Origin: Atopsyche davidsoni
Taxonomy: Eukaryota > Arthropoda > Insecta > Trichoptera > Hydrobiosidae
Assembly: GCA_022113835.1 (NCBI GenBank)
Contig: JAILWY010000018.1
Location: forward strand, 19,863,501-19,927,500
Direction of reading: 5' to 3'
Length of the DNA stretch: 64,000 nucleotides
Below, piece by piece: positions 1-11,879 of this stretch (positions within the stretch are counted from its first letter, which is position 1; every line of letters starts with the position of its first letter). Under the pieces are notes generated by a model. That model saw nothing but the letters and a program-made list of their open reading frames with translations. It had not been told where the DNA came from and did no database searches. Both the position numbers and the translations under genes were made by a program.

Positions 1-1218
1 AAATTATTTTTTATAATATATTTTTGTAGTATTTTTGAGCAATCAATGAAACTATTGACATAAATAACCGTAAATCTTATCATGAAAAAAATATTTTTAA
101 TCTTTGAGCTATATTTAGTTTTGAGTTGTAAAACATACAAAGGTTTTAAATAAATTAAAATATTAATAAAGTCGATTCTTGGTTAGGTGGTTTAGTATAG
201 TGTGTAAGATTATGACTAATAATTACGAAATTTTGTGGGAATAAGAGCGATAGCAACACACCTTAATAAACAGGCAGGCATTGGTTACAATTACAAATTT
301 ATATGTATAAAATAAAAATATTAATACTCGATGAAATGGTCACCAACCTCCTATGAGGAGAGGCACCAGAAGAAGAAGAAAAGAATACCATGCCGTAAAT
401 GAATAAACATATATAACTAACATGTGAAAGTCCATCGCTGCACCTTAAATGTCAAAATACTATGGATATAAGAGAGAACAAAGTAACACCATGAAACGAC
501 GAAGAAAAACATTTTGGCATTCTATAAAACATTTTATTCAACAGTATTCATCAAAACTAAAATATTACACACCAAGGCAGTGTAGAGCCAATGTATTTAC
601 AAACATTGTATTACAAAACGTATATAATTGACTAGATGCGATAAAACGCTTGTAATACACTTGAAGTGTTCGCTTATTCTGCCTTATGAGAGAAACACGA
701 TCCATCTGGCAGAAAATTCGTCCTCCGACTGCCCACAGACGATCTGATTCATCTTCAGCGATCGCATTACCATTTACGGCTCGCCCATTATATCACACGC
801 CTTCGAATTCAAATGTCTAGCACACTGTTATAATTTTCGCAATCATTTACAACACAACCATAAAAATAAATAATAAAAAAACACATATTTCGCCTCGGCA
901 CTAGATATGCGAATACGAGTACGAATTCTATTTTAACAAGTATTTCTGCTTTCCGATTGCATAAAACGAATTTATTTTAATATAGATATTCTTTCTAGGC
1001 TTTTTTCATAAAATGACAATTATTACAATACAACAAAAGTACATTATCCGAACATGACTTTGTTGGATCCGGAAGAGAAAACATGTCAATAAAAAAACAC
1101 CGCCTCGAGGTCTACGTAAATTAATCTATTCGTTATAATCTTTGATCGACAGTTCATATATTTGAAGAGCTGGTATTGTGAAGTGTATTTTTATTTATTT
1201 TTTTGCATTAAAATCAAA
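1..1218. other. Left-edge non-coding stretch with a LINE tail
   Basis: No gene can be supported here. A LINE 3' tail lies at 329-384. A slightly GC-richer patch at about 570-790 is open for roughly 65 codons on the minus strand, but it has no acceptor in the phase needed to follow the signal-peptide exon at 1225-1314, so I do not call it an exon. The next exon of that minus-strand gene should lie in this stretch or beyond the left edge. Confidence 0.4.
329..384 (+). repeat. LINE 3' tail fragment (copy 1)
   Basis: This is the shortest clean copy of a tail that recurs in the window at about 7149-7190, 11500-11557, 13275-13325 and 21400-21450. The shared block reads ATGGTCACCAAC, then CTCCTnTGAGGAGAGGCAC, then a GAA-rich stretch. 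In the longer copies it is the extreme C-terminus of a non-LTR reverse transcriptase: M-V-T-N-L-L followed by a basic arginine/lysine end. The family identification rests on the 13.1 kb and 21.1 kb copies. Confidence 0.7.
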
Positions 1219-1224
1219 ACATAC

Positions 1225-1314
1225 CCCTTCCGATGCGACAGCACTGGACGTAGCCGAAATCCCAAAATACACACACAGCACCACTGAGAAAAGAGCACTA
1301 TTTTTTCGCACCAT
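1225..1314 (-). CDS. First coding exon with signal peptide, secreted or membrane protein
   Basis: On the minus strand an ATG at 1314-1312 opens exactly 30 codons that end at 1225, immediately before GTATGT (1224-1219), a perfect 5' splice donor in phase 0. The peptide begins MVRKNSALF, continues with a hydrophobic core (SVVLCVYFGI) and ends with small residues (ATSSAVASEG). That is a textbook signal peptide with a likely cleavage after A-V-A. The DNA upstream on this strand (1315-1570) is GC-richer, contains CpGs and could serve as 5' UTR and promoter. The rest of the gene must lie to the left (below 1219) and mostly outside the window. The mature protein cannot be identified. The call rests on the signal peptide and the donor together; either alone would be weak. 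Confidence 0.55.
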
Positions 1315-1580
1315 TTTGCTATCACAGAAAAATCACAACAATAAATCACCTCGTACAAGTAGCGCGGGCGCTACAGTAAAAAAAATACAAAGTAATAGGA
1401 ACCGCGAAGAAAATGTATTAACTAGTAATAATATTTCGCGTCAGTCTTTCTATTCTGCTACAGATGCGTCATTATCCGCCGGTGTCTCCGCGCGAAATGA
1501 TTAACTTTTATTGGGAGCCTTCACTCCATGGCGAAAATAAAAGTGGGCGCTTTTGAATTTCCAATGCGCCGCTTACGCGC
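1315..1580 (-). promoter_or_regulatory. Putative 5' UTR and promoter of the minus-strand signal-peptide gene
   Basis: This CpG-containing, GC-richer stretch sits directly upstream of the minus-strand ATG at 1314. Read on the minus strand it includes a CCAATAAAAG box at about 1510 and a CACTTTTATT box near 1545, both possible core-promoter elements. This is an inference from position and composition only. Confidence 0.3.
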
Positions 1581-1629
1581 TCTGGTTGGCTGCACTGCGA
1601 GCGGCGCGTGGCGACATGGCGGCACACAG

Positions 1630-1705
1630 CCTGGCATGGCACCATGGCACCATGACACCATGGCAGCATGGCACTATGACACCATGGCAGCATGACCACA
1701 CGACA
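1630..1705. repeat. Short tandem repeat of ACCATGGCA type
   Basis: Imperfect repeats of CACCATGG and GCAGCATGG units follow one another for about 75 bases. An 80-codon open frame on the minus strand (1508-1750) is a by-product of this repeat, not a gene. Confidence 0.7.
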
Positions 1706-1831
1706 CGGCGGTACACACGTTGCTAATGTCGTTCGCATGCTTTTCGCCACACATGGACCTTTTATATTTGTATCTTAAGTGATCGATATTTTTGACATAG
1801 AGTACTAGGTGGAAATTTAAATTAATCTTAA

Positions 1832-2117
1832 CACACTAAAGGCGGGGCGGGTACTAGTACCCGCTTCGCTGACTGCCGTCTAAAAGCGCGGCGGGTACTT
1901 TAGTAGTAGATCATTTGCTTTGGCCACCCCCCTGTTTTAAAATAAATTTTAAAATTTAAATTTTATAGACTAATTAGCTCGGAGTTGCTAAACGGAAAAA
2001 AATCAATGATTGCAAAGGGTCAATGTATAGACTATAGATTTCGCACGCGCAATTTTACGCGAATTTTGGCCGCTACGCACATCAGTTTAGTCAATTTGGT
2101 TACCCGCCTATAGTGTG
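1832..2117. mobile_element. piggyBac-type MITE with TTAA target duplications
   Basis: TTAA occurs at 1828-1831 and again at 2118-2121. The element between them starts CACACTAAAGGCGGG and ends with the complement of CACACTATAGGCGGG, so 14 of 15 terminal bases match. A perfect 18-bp palindrome (GCGGGTACTAGTACCCGC, 1847-1864) is subterminal, and a half copy lies near 1886. TTAA target sites with CACTA-like termini are typical of the piggyBac superfamily. At 286 bp and without an open frame it is non-autonomous. Confidence 0.82.
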
Positions 2118-2123
2118 TTAATA

Positions 2124-2519
2124 CGGTAAAACCTCGATATAACGGACATCGGATATAACGGACAAAAATTCCGGTCAAATGTAAAAATATTAAAAACGTT
2201 TATAACTGTAAAAAAAAAAATTTTTTTTAGGAATTTTCGAGAGTTGATTATAAAAAAACAGCAAACTTCTAAAGTGCAAACAAAAGTTGATTCCTTTTTA
2301 GTAGCATTATCGAAAGCAAGCGCGTCGATATCAGACAGCAATGGCACTTCACGACGAGTGTCCCAAGACAATTAAATTATAATCTTAATACATACAGTGT
2401 ATTTTCAAAAAAAAGTTTTTTAAATTTATTTGAAACCTATTTTTATAAAATATAACGGAATATCGGCTTTAACATACACCCCCTCCTCCCAATTGGTCCG
2501 TTATATCGAGGTTTTACTG
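2124..2519. mobile_element. Tigger/pogo-type MITE, copy 1
   Basis: The ends are CGGTAAAACCTCGATATAACGG and the complement of CAGTAAAACCTCGATATAACGG, flanked by TA at 2122-2123 and 2520-2521. Long near-perfect terminal repeats of this CAGTAAAACCTCGATATAACGG type and TA duplications are those of pogo/Tigger elements (Tc1/mariner superfamily). It begins two bases after the right TTAA of the piggyBac MITE. An 87-codon minus-strand frame inside (2108-2371) is not a transposase. Confidence 0.85.
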
Positions 2520-2708
2520 TAAATAAATAAACAAATAAAAAAAGCATTTGTTTTATATAGAATCGTTAATAAAAATACGATTTATATAGAATCCTCCATT
2601 TGTCAGGTACATTAAACTCACATTACTCCTAAATTACCAACTGACAATCATTGCATCTCTCCTTTCATCAATTTTTCACTTAATTGCTTGTTATTTTAAA
2701 AATCCTCA

Positions 2709-2755
2709 CTCAGTTTGATAATGCCAACGTGAAAGGTTGGCGAAACCGGTCACAC
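2709..2755 (+). ncRNA. Degenerate hammerhead-ribozyme-like motif
   Basis: The order is TTGATAA (2715-2721, against the consensus CTGANGA), one T, a 6-bp stem GCCAAC/GTTGGC (2723-2728 with 2736-2741), then GAAAC and a GGTC cleavage-type site (2748-2751). The arrangement matches the type I hammerheads described in Penelope-like elements, but two core bases are changed, so activity is doubtful. A sister copy lies near 50253-50312. Confidence 0.4.
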
Positions 2756-3698
2756 AATAAAAATTAACATGTGGAAACATCATTCAAATATTTAATTAAA
2801 AATATTATAGCAATTATGTTAGTTTGTTAATTACTCCCTATTTGGCTAATTACTACACTCTCTTTTCGGTTGATTCACCTGATATGCTGTCATTACACGT
2901 TGAATTACCGAATATATTAAAATATAATGCGTGTATCGATTTTAGAGAACATAGCCCGCAAGCATGTGAGGTGAGTCAACTTTTCATATACCTCGCTACA
3001 TTGCCTTTTTTTATTTTCACTTTGAATGACTTTTATTTTTTCATATCAAATATTGTTTATTCATTTTATTCAATCATATTTTTTCTTTCTATTGTAATGT
3101 TGTGTTATGCAAAAAAAGAGGGAATTGCTAGCGAAGTATGAGCAGGTGAGCAAGCGGATCAGAGCAATCAAAGACATCTTTCTTTCAACAAATACTAATA
3201 TATGTACCGGAGGGCTTATATGCTTGTCGTGTTTTTTTTTCATCACAGTAATTGATTCAAAATGAATGATCAGTATTCATTATAGTTAACTGCTAATGTG
3301 GCCGGTTACTTTTCCTACGAATTAAGAAGGAACCACCAGAAATATACTCATCATCAAATCAGCCGATTCAATGAGTTGCTCTGGCTCGGTGTCAACCGGT
3401 CGCAGTCCTGCGGGTCCGTTGCGAGACTGCAATCATTATCAACTTCCCGCTGAGCGGATTAGCTAACACCCGGCCGTTGCAAAATACTTGTCCGGGAAAT
3501 CGAAAAGATAAACCGCGAGCTGCAGCCGGAGTTATGCGACGACCCGCCGAATGCAACTCTGCTGCAACTGCAGGCGCCCGGAGCCAGCATTCGCCCGAAT
3601 TATGCAACCGCCGCACAGTGGCCCACCCGCTGCACTCCAGAAGGACAAAAATAATTATCACAAAATCATTAAAGCGGTGTCCACAGTGGAATCAAATA

Positions 3699-4276
3699 CA
3701 GTAAAACCTCGATATAACGAACCTTTGCTCAACGGACTTCTGATATAACGGACAGAAAATGCGGTCAATTTTTATTTATTTTTTTTTTTTAAATGTAAAA
3801 ATATTAAAAACATTTTATATGTGAAAAATTTAATTATTTTTCGTAATTTTCGAGAGTTGATTATAAAAAAACGGCGAACTTCGAAAGTGCAAACAAAATT
3901 TGATTAATTGTTAGTAGGATTACAGAAAGTAAGTTCGTCAATGTCATACAGTAACAGTAACAGTAGCAGTTTTTTTTAATGTAAAAATATTAAAAACGTT
4001 TTATATGTGAAAATGTGAAAAATTAATTTTATTTCGTAAAAACGGCGAACTTCAAAAGTGCAAATAAAACTTTATTAATTATTAGTAGGATTACGGAAAG
4101 CAAGTACGTCAATATCAAACAGCTACGTCACTTCACGACGAGTGTCTGAAAAAAATTAAATCGAATTTTGTGTATTTTGTATTTAAAAAAAAAAGTTTTT
4201 TTATTTATTTTAAAACTATTTTTATATAACGGACACCCCCTCCCCCAAATTGGTCCGTTATATCGAGGTTTTAATG
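3699..4276. mobile_element. Tigger/pogo-type MITE, copy 2, with internal duplication
   Basis: It shares terminal repeats with the element at 2124-2519: CAGTAAAACCTCGATATAACG at the left, and at the right the complement of a CATTAAAACC... end with one changed base. TA flanks lie at 3697-3698 and 4277-4278. A block of about 120 bp starting AATGTAAAAATATTAAAAAC is present twice in tandem (about 3790-3935 and 3978-4110), which explains the greater length. It has no coding capacity. Confidence 0.83.
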
Positions 4277-4501
4277 TAATTACTATTTTTATTTAAAATA
4301 ATATTTTTATTATCGCGAAAGTATTGTATGCAAGCATGTTCAAAGTACTAACCTCGATTGGCAGGCGGTAGTTTTGGTTAAATATACAAGTGCGTTATCA
4401 TATCAAAAATATATGGCATGCTCTCAGATGCATGCCCTAATTAAATTGAATACTTGTTTTGAAAATAGTATTGATACGTTAAATTTTTTAAACATGTGGA
4501 G

Positions 4502-6703
4502 TAGGGTGTCCCTTAAAATTCAAGTTCAATATTTTTTTACGCATACCTTCTTAAAAGTTTAGTAATAACCCTATATTGTCTAGAAAAAAATATTAGTTCG
4601 ATTTATAAACGGTAACCCGTGCCGACTTGCGATTTTAACTTGTCCATACAAGTTGCGTAAGTACTGCGCTGTGACTTGTAACTACATGTTTTATTTGTCA
4701 TTTCATACGTGATTTTTGAGATTAGTAGTGCTCCATTGTTTAGTGCGTTAACATGTCGGTGGAATTACGGAGTGATAAACAAAATAATTTCCTTATCGGT
4801 TTGCCTAGATATCAAATAAATGGTGCAAAATTACCATCTAATCGACATATTCCCTCGGTCCTATTTTACAATATTCGTGAGGTTAAACTGATTGTTAGTG
4901 AAAGTGCAAATCTTGTGATTAGGGAGTGCATCATATATTGGGAAAAAGCAAGAATTCCAACAAGGGCATATCCTAACTGCGTGAAGAAACTTGTTGATTT
5001 ATATCATGTTTGGAGAGAGTTGCAAAAAAAATTGTAAGAAAACTCAGGTTACGTTCAAGAGCCGTGAGAACAATTTCAAAATTGATCTTGATAATTTGTT
5101 TGATATTGCACATGCTGATGCTTTTGAGAGAATGAAAATAGAGTAAGATAAATTATTTTTAATGAAACAGAGAGAGCCAGATCGACCAGGATGCTTAGGT
5201 GGTGTTAATAAAAAATTGTCGGAAAAAGAAGATAGATCTAAACAACGACGATTGGAAGAAGAGGAAAGGGTTGTAAGACAAAGATAACCACTAGCTGCTG
5301 AAACTAGAAAATCAAGGGCAGAAGCAATAAAATCTGACTTCTTTGGAAGTAATGTACCCGACGTAGTCACAGTCCATTGGGATGGAAAACTATTACCCAG
5401 GTTGGATGTACGAAGTTCTAAAGAAGAACGCTTGCCAGTTATTGCTTCGTTTGACGATAAGGAACAGCTTCTTGCAGTGCCAAAACTAGAACATTCTTCT
5501 GAAAAACATCAAGCTAAGGCTGTCTCAACAGCTCTCTTTGACTGGAACCTTCACGATAAAGTACAAATAATGTGCTGCGACACAACAGCTTTCAATACTG
5601 GCCGTTTCAATGGAGCTTGTGCTATTTTGGAGAAACTTTAGGAAGAGAATTGCTGCTCGTCTGTCGTCATCATGTTTATGAATTGGTCCTAAAAGCTGTC
5701 TTTGAAAGCAAAATTAAGTAAATTACTAGTAGCCCAGATACTCCAATGTTTAAAAAGTTCAGAGAAAATTGGAAAAACATCGACGCTAGTAACATTGAAC
5801 CATCTCTTAATTTCGTAAAACAACGTGTTGCCGAGACAGACATTCAAGCTTTTTTAATATTTTATAAGGCAGAATTAGACAAAGGTTATGTAAGAGATGA
5901 CTACCGCAAATTGGTCGAACTGTGCGTAATATTTTTGGGAGGAGACTCAGAGGAAAAATTAAAACTAAGCCCCCCCAAAGCCATGCATCAGGCACGCTGG
6001 ATGGCGAGAGCGATCTATTCTTTAAAAATGTGTTTACTTCAGTCACAATGCAGAATAACTGCGAAGGACAAAAAGACTCTACAAGATGTTTGCTTATGTT
6101 TGTAAAACACTGGATGATTTCGTATCGGAAAAGAGCAAACAATTTTTATCACGACTGCAGATCGACGACAGTTTTCTAAAGGAAGATGTATCTTCTTGGA
6201 ATAATAATAGTGCTTTTGTGGAAGCTAAAAGAAAAATAAGTTAGTTGAGGGTTGTGAATGATACTGCTGAAAGGGCTGTTAAAATGATGCAAGATTTTAA
6301 CGGACTTATCGCGGCTGAAGAAGAACAAAAACAGTTCTTGCTGCGCTGTGTCCAGGAACATAGAAAATTGTATCCGGACTGTAAAAAAACAACTCTATAA
6401 AAAAGTTACCCTGGCTGATTGTTATTACTTTATGTTTTTGATTAAAGATTAATGTTCATTTAATTGAATTTTTACTATTATTCACTTAATTTATTGCATT
6501 TATAATGATTTTATACCAGACCGAAATATCAAGACAAAACACGTTTTTTACTAAACTTTGAAGCTCGGTCGGCACTAGTTGCAATTTTTCTAGAAAGATG
6601 AAATTTTATATTTGAGTATCTTATAGCATTAGTAAAAAATGTAGAGGGTATGCATTTCGAAATTTGAAAAAAAAATTTTTTTGGTCATATAAGGGACACC
6701 CTA
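4502..6703 (+). mobile_element. hAT-like DNA transposon with perfect 8-bp TSD
   Basis: ATGTGGAG stands immediately left (4494-4501) and right (6704-6711) of a 2202-bp element. The ends are inverted repeats with 14 identical terminal bases, TAGGGTGTCCCTTA. An 8-bp target duplication is the hallmark of hAT (P and some other superfamilies share it). Inside is a plus-strand transposase-like reading frame broken by frameshifts and stops (4753-6400). The intact duplication suggests a fairly recent insertion even though the coding region is dead. Confidence 0.85.
4753..6400 (+). pseudogene. Broken transposase-like gene of the 2.2 kb hAT-like element
   Basis: The first Met is at 4753 and the last stop at 6398-6400. 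Coding similarity passes through all three frames, with in-frame stops, so several frameshifts are present (near 5030, 5640 and 6100). Landmarks in order: an N-terminal region of about 95 residues; a basic coiled-coil-like stretch (about 5220-5330); VHWDGKLLP (about 5370); a segment with D-T-T-A-F-N-T-G (about 5580); a CRHHVYEL segment (about 5660, other frame); an FKKFRENW segment (5750); HQARWMARAIYSLK (about 5985); and a C-terminus rich in acidic residues. This order recalls a family of transposon-derived, RNase H-fold-like proteins repeated in aphid and Hydra genomes. I recognise it from memory, not from a search. The family name is uncertain. Confidence 0.6.
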
Positions 6704-6934
6704 ATGTGGAGCTACCATATATCCAGAGTACTATTTTGCTCAGCGGACAGAATTTAATGATAAATATATTATATAAAAAAAAATATCGTTTTGAGGAAAT
6801 TTACCTCCCTGCTCTCCCCATTATGTTGCTTGTGTATGGCTGCCATTCTGTACCCTGGGTGTGTGTAAAGGAGCGGTAATGGAGTAGTGGACTTGGAATG
6901 TGCTCTCGAAGTACCTTTTCGAAGTGGGGGGGGA

Positions 6935-7195
6935 GGTTCCTAATATTGTTTCTGTAGCTTGCTGCAGAAGGAGTATCAGATTTAAACCCTAGAGCTTTGT
7001 AAGGAAAGGATTATATAATAATGCTATTGGGCAGAAACAATACGAAAACTTTTCTTTTTAATATAAAACTGCGGTGTAGAAGGGCCCAGGGACTCACTAC
7101 ACTATTTCCCCCTTAGAAAACCACGAACACAGGCTCAGCATGAGTATATGCTCAGTGAATTGTCGCCTACCTCCTCTGAAGAGAGACATTTAATG
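6935..7195 (+). repeat. Dispersed repeat ending in a degenerate LINE tail
   Basis: The block with GCTGCAGAAGGAGTATCAGA and GGGCCCAGGGACTCA, followed by a TCAGTGAATTGTCGCC tail, is matched at 11404-11557 by GCTGCAGAAAGAATATCAGA, GCACCCAGGGACCCA and a TCAGTGAGATGGTCGCC tail. It is either a LINE 3' end or a SINE that borrowed a LINE tail. Confidence 0.5.
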
Positions 7196-10100
7196 ATGCA
7201 TATAAAATAAATAATTTTAAATGTTCGTCAATTATATTATAAATATATCAAGCAGTTATTTTTATGTCTATAAATTAAAATAAAATACTTTAGTTATTAC
7301 AATAAATCGTGAAAACGACGATGTCCTCCTGGAATTGGAGTCGAGCCCATGTGCGGCGGCGGGGCGCTCAGCGCACACTGCCGATCCATTATCCATTTAT
7401 ACTACTACAATACAGTCATTGTTCAATGTTTGGCTTATTTGGGAATTCCCCCTGAATCGATGCCAATATAGAAAACTCATACGAAAAATATCAGTTCAGC
7501 AAAGAATCGAAAAATTGCATTTATTATATACCGACTGTCGATTATAGAAAAATGTTGTTTTGAAGGACTACTATTATTATAATTTTTTTTTTTAACGCTT
7601 GAATGTATAATACAGATAACCATATAATTATTAATTTTTATAATGGCTTTCATTTAAATAAATAAATATTCTTAAGCATATACAATACTATGCAACACAC
7701 TGTGTGCTAAATCTGGCTACGTTTTTTATTACCCTATGATGGAATTACATTGGACCTATTAAGATTACTAAGAAGTGTACGCATCATGTTGAACTTTTAT
7801 TATTTTCCAACATAATCTTAATTATGTAGGCGAGCCTTTATATTATCTAAGGACTTAAGGCTGTACTCCACGTTACTTATATTTCCACTACTTTTCTCGT
7901 CATCAACCTGAACAAAATTTATCTTCACTCATGTCATGTCAATAACAATAGACAGATGCAGCATGATTTATTTATTATTTGTTTATATTATTTTGGGAAA
8001 TGTTTTTCCTCGAAGAGAATAATGTAAATAAATAAAAAACACTGCGAAGAATACTATGTATTTTTGGCCATGCTGTTTGTCAATATTAAATATAAACTGC
8101 AAATATTAGAAAACGCACAGTGGTTTCACAAGAAGACATACATAAATACAACTTATACAATACATTTATACTTTTTAATATTCTAAGCAAAAACAACTTT
8201 TACTGCGATTTAACAATACATAGCATGTGAGGTTCTTCTAGTGATAATCAATCAAAAATAAAATTAAAAACGTCTTGTAGTGTAAAACAGGTGCATTTTA
8301 ATTCCTCCTAGGCAATTATTATTGTTGTTGAAAACAAACGTGTTTCAAATATCAACGATTTATGAAACTAATTTTAATCGTAATATGCAACTGTGCTAAT
8401 CACTAGACCGCCGTTACAAAGAAGCCTTTATATTTTTTTAAATATAAACCATAATAATCAGTTGTAATACTTCTTGTGTGATTTCCAGTGCATCTTGAAC
8501 TCCTGGTAAAACCACAGACAGGACGCGTACATTAACGACCTTAAGGAGTCAGCTTTAATGCCAATTGCAAATCAGTAGACATCGCGTAATACGTAATTAC
8601 AAAAGAGAAAGCGGGGATAATTATTATCTGATTTCCAGATTTTCTTATACAGCTGTCATTAGTAATAATTTTTAGTATCATCTCAAGAAAGGCTAAGCAG
8701 ATGCTTACTTTTACTCCACACTACTTAGCGCACTACACGCGTAGCAACACATCTGACAATCGACCAACAAACTTCTATCGGAAATTATTTCGCCGGTAAA
8801 TTTCAAATTCACCGTCCTGCTACGATCAATTCACGCTTGAAACGACGAGACAAATCCTATTAAAAAAAAATCTTTGACAGGTAATCTTTTTCATACTATT
8901 CTACTGTCTTTGAGCTAAATTTTATAAAATATTTAATAATAAAAACTCTTTTCAATATTTTGTACACGCGTACGCTAACGACGTGAAACGCAAAATGAAT
9001 AAATTTGAATAATGATTTGATTATGACGTAGAGCATTTCATGTGTCAAGATATGATCAAGTTGCCGTATCGTATCGCCAGGTATTGTGTGTACTTCGTTT
9101 TTGGTATATGCTAAAGGAATTTGATCTTATCAGATGACTTGGCACGCATGTTACTTAATCGTAAAGCACTTTCCCTAATATTGCTTAGCATTTTTTTTAT
9201 TATTTGGAAATTTCAATTGTTACGTGTATTTTATTTAGGGGGAGGATAACACGCAAGAATAAAAAAAAATGTAATCAAACCAACTAGAAAATGCTGCTGA
9301 ACAGTAAGACTAAAAATATGTTTAATATGTTTTTCAAAACTTTTTAGTATTTTTTTAATTTATTATATCAAAGCAAATATCCCAAGATAACTCCTCTTAC
9401 AATACTTTTTACTTTATTTAAAATATATTTATTTAGTGTTTTTCTTTGTATAAAATATATCACTAACTTCTAATCAGCAATTTCAAGTACTGGGGTTAAA
9501 ATATAAGAAAAAAATCTTATGGAAGGGTTTAATGGGTAACTGTTAAATTATCAAAAATGATGATTTTCACTACCTTACCTAACATTTTTGAATGTATCCT
9601 TAAAATAAAAAAAGATAAATTAAACGCAAAGAGTCACAAGTAGCAAGTCTAGAAGTCTAGAGGCATTACTTATTCACATGAAATTATTATTTGGCAAAAT
9701 AATTACGCTAACAGGCAGAAAATAATTGTCGTTCCACATTTTTTTAACAATAGTTGATATATAATTGACGATGTCATTGTCTACCTGTAATTCAATCAGT
9801 ACCTCGTCTCTTGGTTGTTTAGTGGAGTACTAATAGAATTAAATCTTCTGCAGCTATGAAAGCTAAAAAAATGTTTTGAAAAGTGGATTATTTTAAGCAA
9901 CGGTAATGCTCAAGCTTGCGTGGGTATATGTTTGTTTGGAAGATTTCTGAGAATTCATACATGATGACCAGTTCCTCCGGTGAGTAGGCAAGAGACGTGG
10001 CAGAAGGCTGGCGGTTCACGAGAGGACGAAGGCCTTCCAACGGACCGACCCTCCCACACTCTCCTTAATCCGAAAGCATATTAACACGTAATACTCAGCT

Positions 10101-10715
10101 GTAAGCACTGTATCCACTAACAGAATCCCAAAACCTCCAAAATCATCAAAAACCACCGGCCGCCAAAACCTACGAGCACATAAATCGAAATCAGACACAG
10201 TTTCGTATTTTCTTATTTACGGTAGTTTGATGCACACGAGTAATTAACACAAAAAAAAACAAAGTGACTTTCTATTCTCCATTGTCTTTTTCAATCATTA
10301 AATACATTCCAAACAATAATAATTACCCGTGTTTATTGGCGGAGTGCTCTTATCTCTTGTCATCGTTGATTGTTAACCCAAATCGGTACACTCGAGTTTA
10401 CGGTTTGACGGACGCTACCTACTTTCATATTTCGCATGTCTTCACTGCACACCAGGAGCAGACCAAAACAAGCTGTTTCATTCAAAAGCAGTTGGGCGCC
10501 TTATTACTTAATAAAATACCAATTAATACGTGAAACACGACAGCCGACGTTGCTCGTGAAAACTGATTTACTTGGTGTGGTTCTTCTTCTTGTTTCAGCG
10601 TCTTCTCAAAGAAGATCGGTGACCATCTCACTGAGCATATCTCTATATCTGCTCGCTGTTTTCTTATAAAGAGTAATGTGGTTCAATTCATTTAGATGTT
10701 TGAAAATTGGTTATA
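7196..10715. other. AT-rich stretch without a supported gene
   Basis: I see no coding exon with splice sites here. A GC-richer patch lies at 7320-7400. A short tRNA-like piece occurs on the minus strand at 8397-8420 (TCTAGTGATTAGCACAG), probably a SINE remnant. An open frame on the minus strand at 10016-10198 is possible coding debris but has no recognisable domain. Confidence 0.35.
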
Positions 10716-10760
10716 TATTTTACCTCGTAGCAGTTTCGACCGGTGGCTACTTTAGGAAAT
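10716..10760 (-). ncRNA. Very degenerate hammerhead-like remnant
   Basis: The minus strand reads CCTAAAGTAGCCACC, then GGTCGAAACTGCTACG. The GGTCGAAAC block resembles the 3' half of the hammerhead motif at 37081-37125, but the core before it is not conserved. Listed for comparison only. Confidence 0.2.
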
Positions 10761-11403
10761 CAAAGATGAGCGTGGCTGCAATAGATTTTGTTTTCAAAAT
10801 ACTCACAAGTACTGCAGACCGTGACCGATAATTACAAACTAACTGCTGCAATTTCTCATCAGACTTAGCTAGATATGGCGGACAGCACCGGCTGCGCTAT
10901 CGCATTCATACGTATTTTTAGTTAAAAGCATCTCCGTGTGAGTTACTGCGACCAGGTCCGGATCCGGGATCATTCAATGCATTTGCTTTTAATTTCATTA
11001 TTTATTTATTCACTGGATTTCCAATAGAACCGTGCAAAGTAATAATGAAAGAATGACGCGTGGTTCCAACATGAGAAGCCCACGGTTTTCTCTAATTGCT
11101 TCAACGTTGCATGTTTAATTGCGTATATTCTGCTTGCAAATCTCAACTTACAGATTAGAGGCTTATATTCATTAATTTTAACACTATTTGTTGATTTGAT
11201 TATTTTTTTAAATATTGGTAAAAAATGAAGTTTTTCAAACAATGATAGCTGCAAAGGAGTAATCAAAAGGAAACAACCACACACAGTAGAAATAAATCGC
11301 AGTAGTAAAACGATGCAGTATTTAATTACGTTTAAGTTTGAACAATTCTTTCAATAGAAAATATTTGAAATTTTACCTTATATACTTTAAAATTTCTGAT
11401 CCT

Positions 11404-11557
11404 GGGGTCTTGCTACTGTCTCTGCAGCCTGCTGCAGAAAGAATATCAGATATATAAAACTACGGATTCGGAGCACCCAGGGACCCATGAACTGACTTAT
11501 TCAGTGAGATGGTCGCCGAGCTCCTCTGAGGAGAGGCACCTGAAGAAGGAGAAGAAC
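11404..11557 (+). repeat. Dispersed repeat with LINE tail, second copy
   Basis: This is the second copy of the block described at 6935-7195, better preserved at its 3' end (ATGGTCGCCGAGCTCCTCTG and GAGGAGAGGCAC). It is followed directly by a CpG-rich segment (11560-11700) of unknown nature that could be the 5' end of another element. Confidence 0.55.
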
Positions 11558-11879
11558 ATTTCTGGGCCGCCCCTGGAACTGGGTGCCTCCGAGCTGAACA
11601 GGAGCCACCCTCCCTCTTCCTCGGGCACTTTCTCCGCGCTCGGCCGCGTCCGGCGACCGCCTTGACCGGACTGTGGCGAGCGAACTTTCTCCGACTGTGC
11701 TGCGGAGCTGCTCGTCGATATCTACTAACCTAGATATGCACTATCAAAAAGAAGTTTTGCTGATTAATTATTATTTTTTTTTTAATTATTTTAGTCGTAT
11801 ACGACGCGCTGGTATTCAGTTTCCTCTAGGGACACTATGCGACCTGAGCGTGTTCGGAAAAATAAATGTATTTATTACC

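Noticed and set aside
570..790. Minus-strand open stretch that might be the second exon of the signal-peptide gene
   Set aside because: No phase-0 acceptor without an intervening stop is present in front of it.
10016..10198. 60-codon minus-strand open frame starting MSDFDLCARRFW
   Set aside because: No domain, splice sites or neighbours support it. It could be decayed coding DNA, but nothing identifies it.
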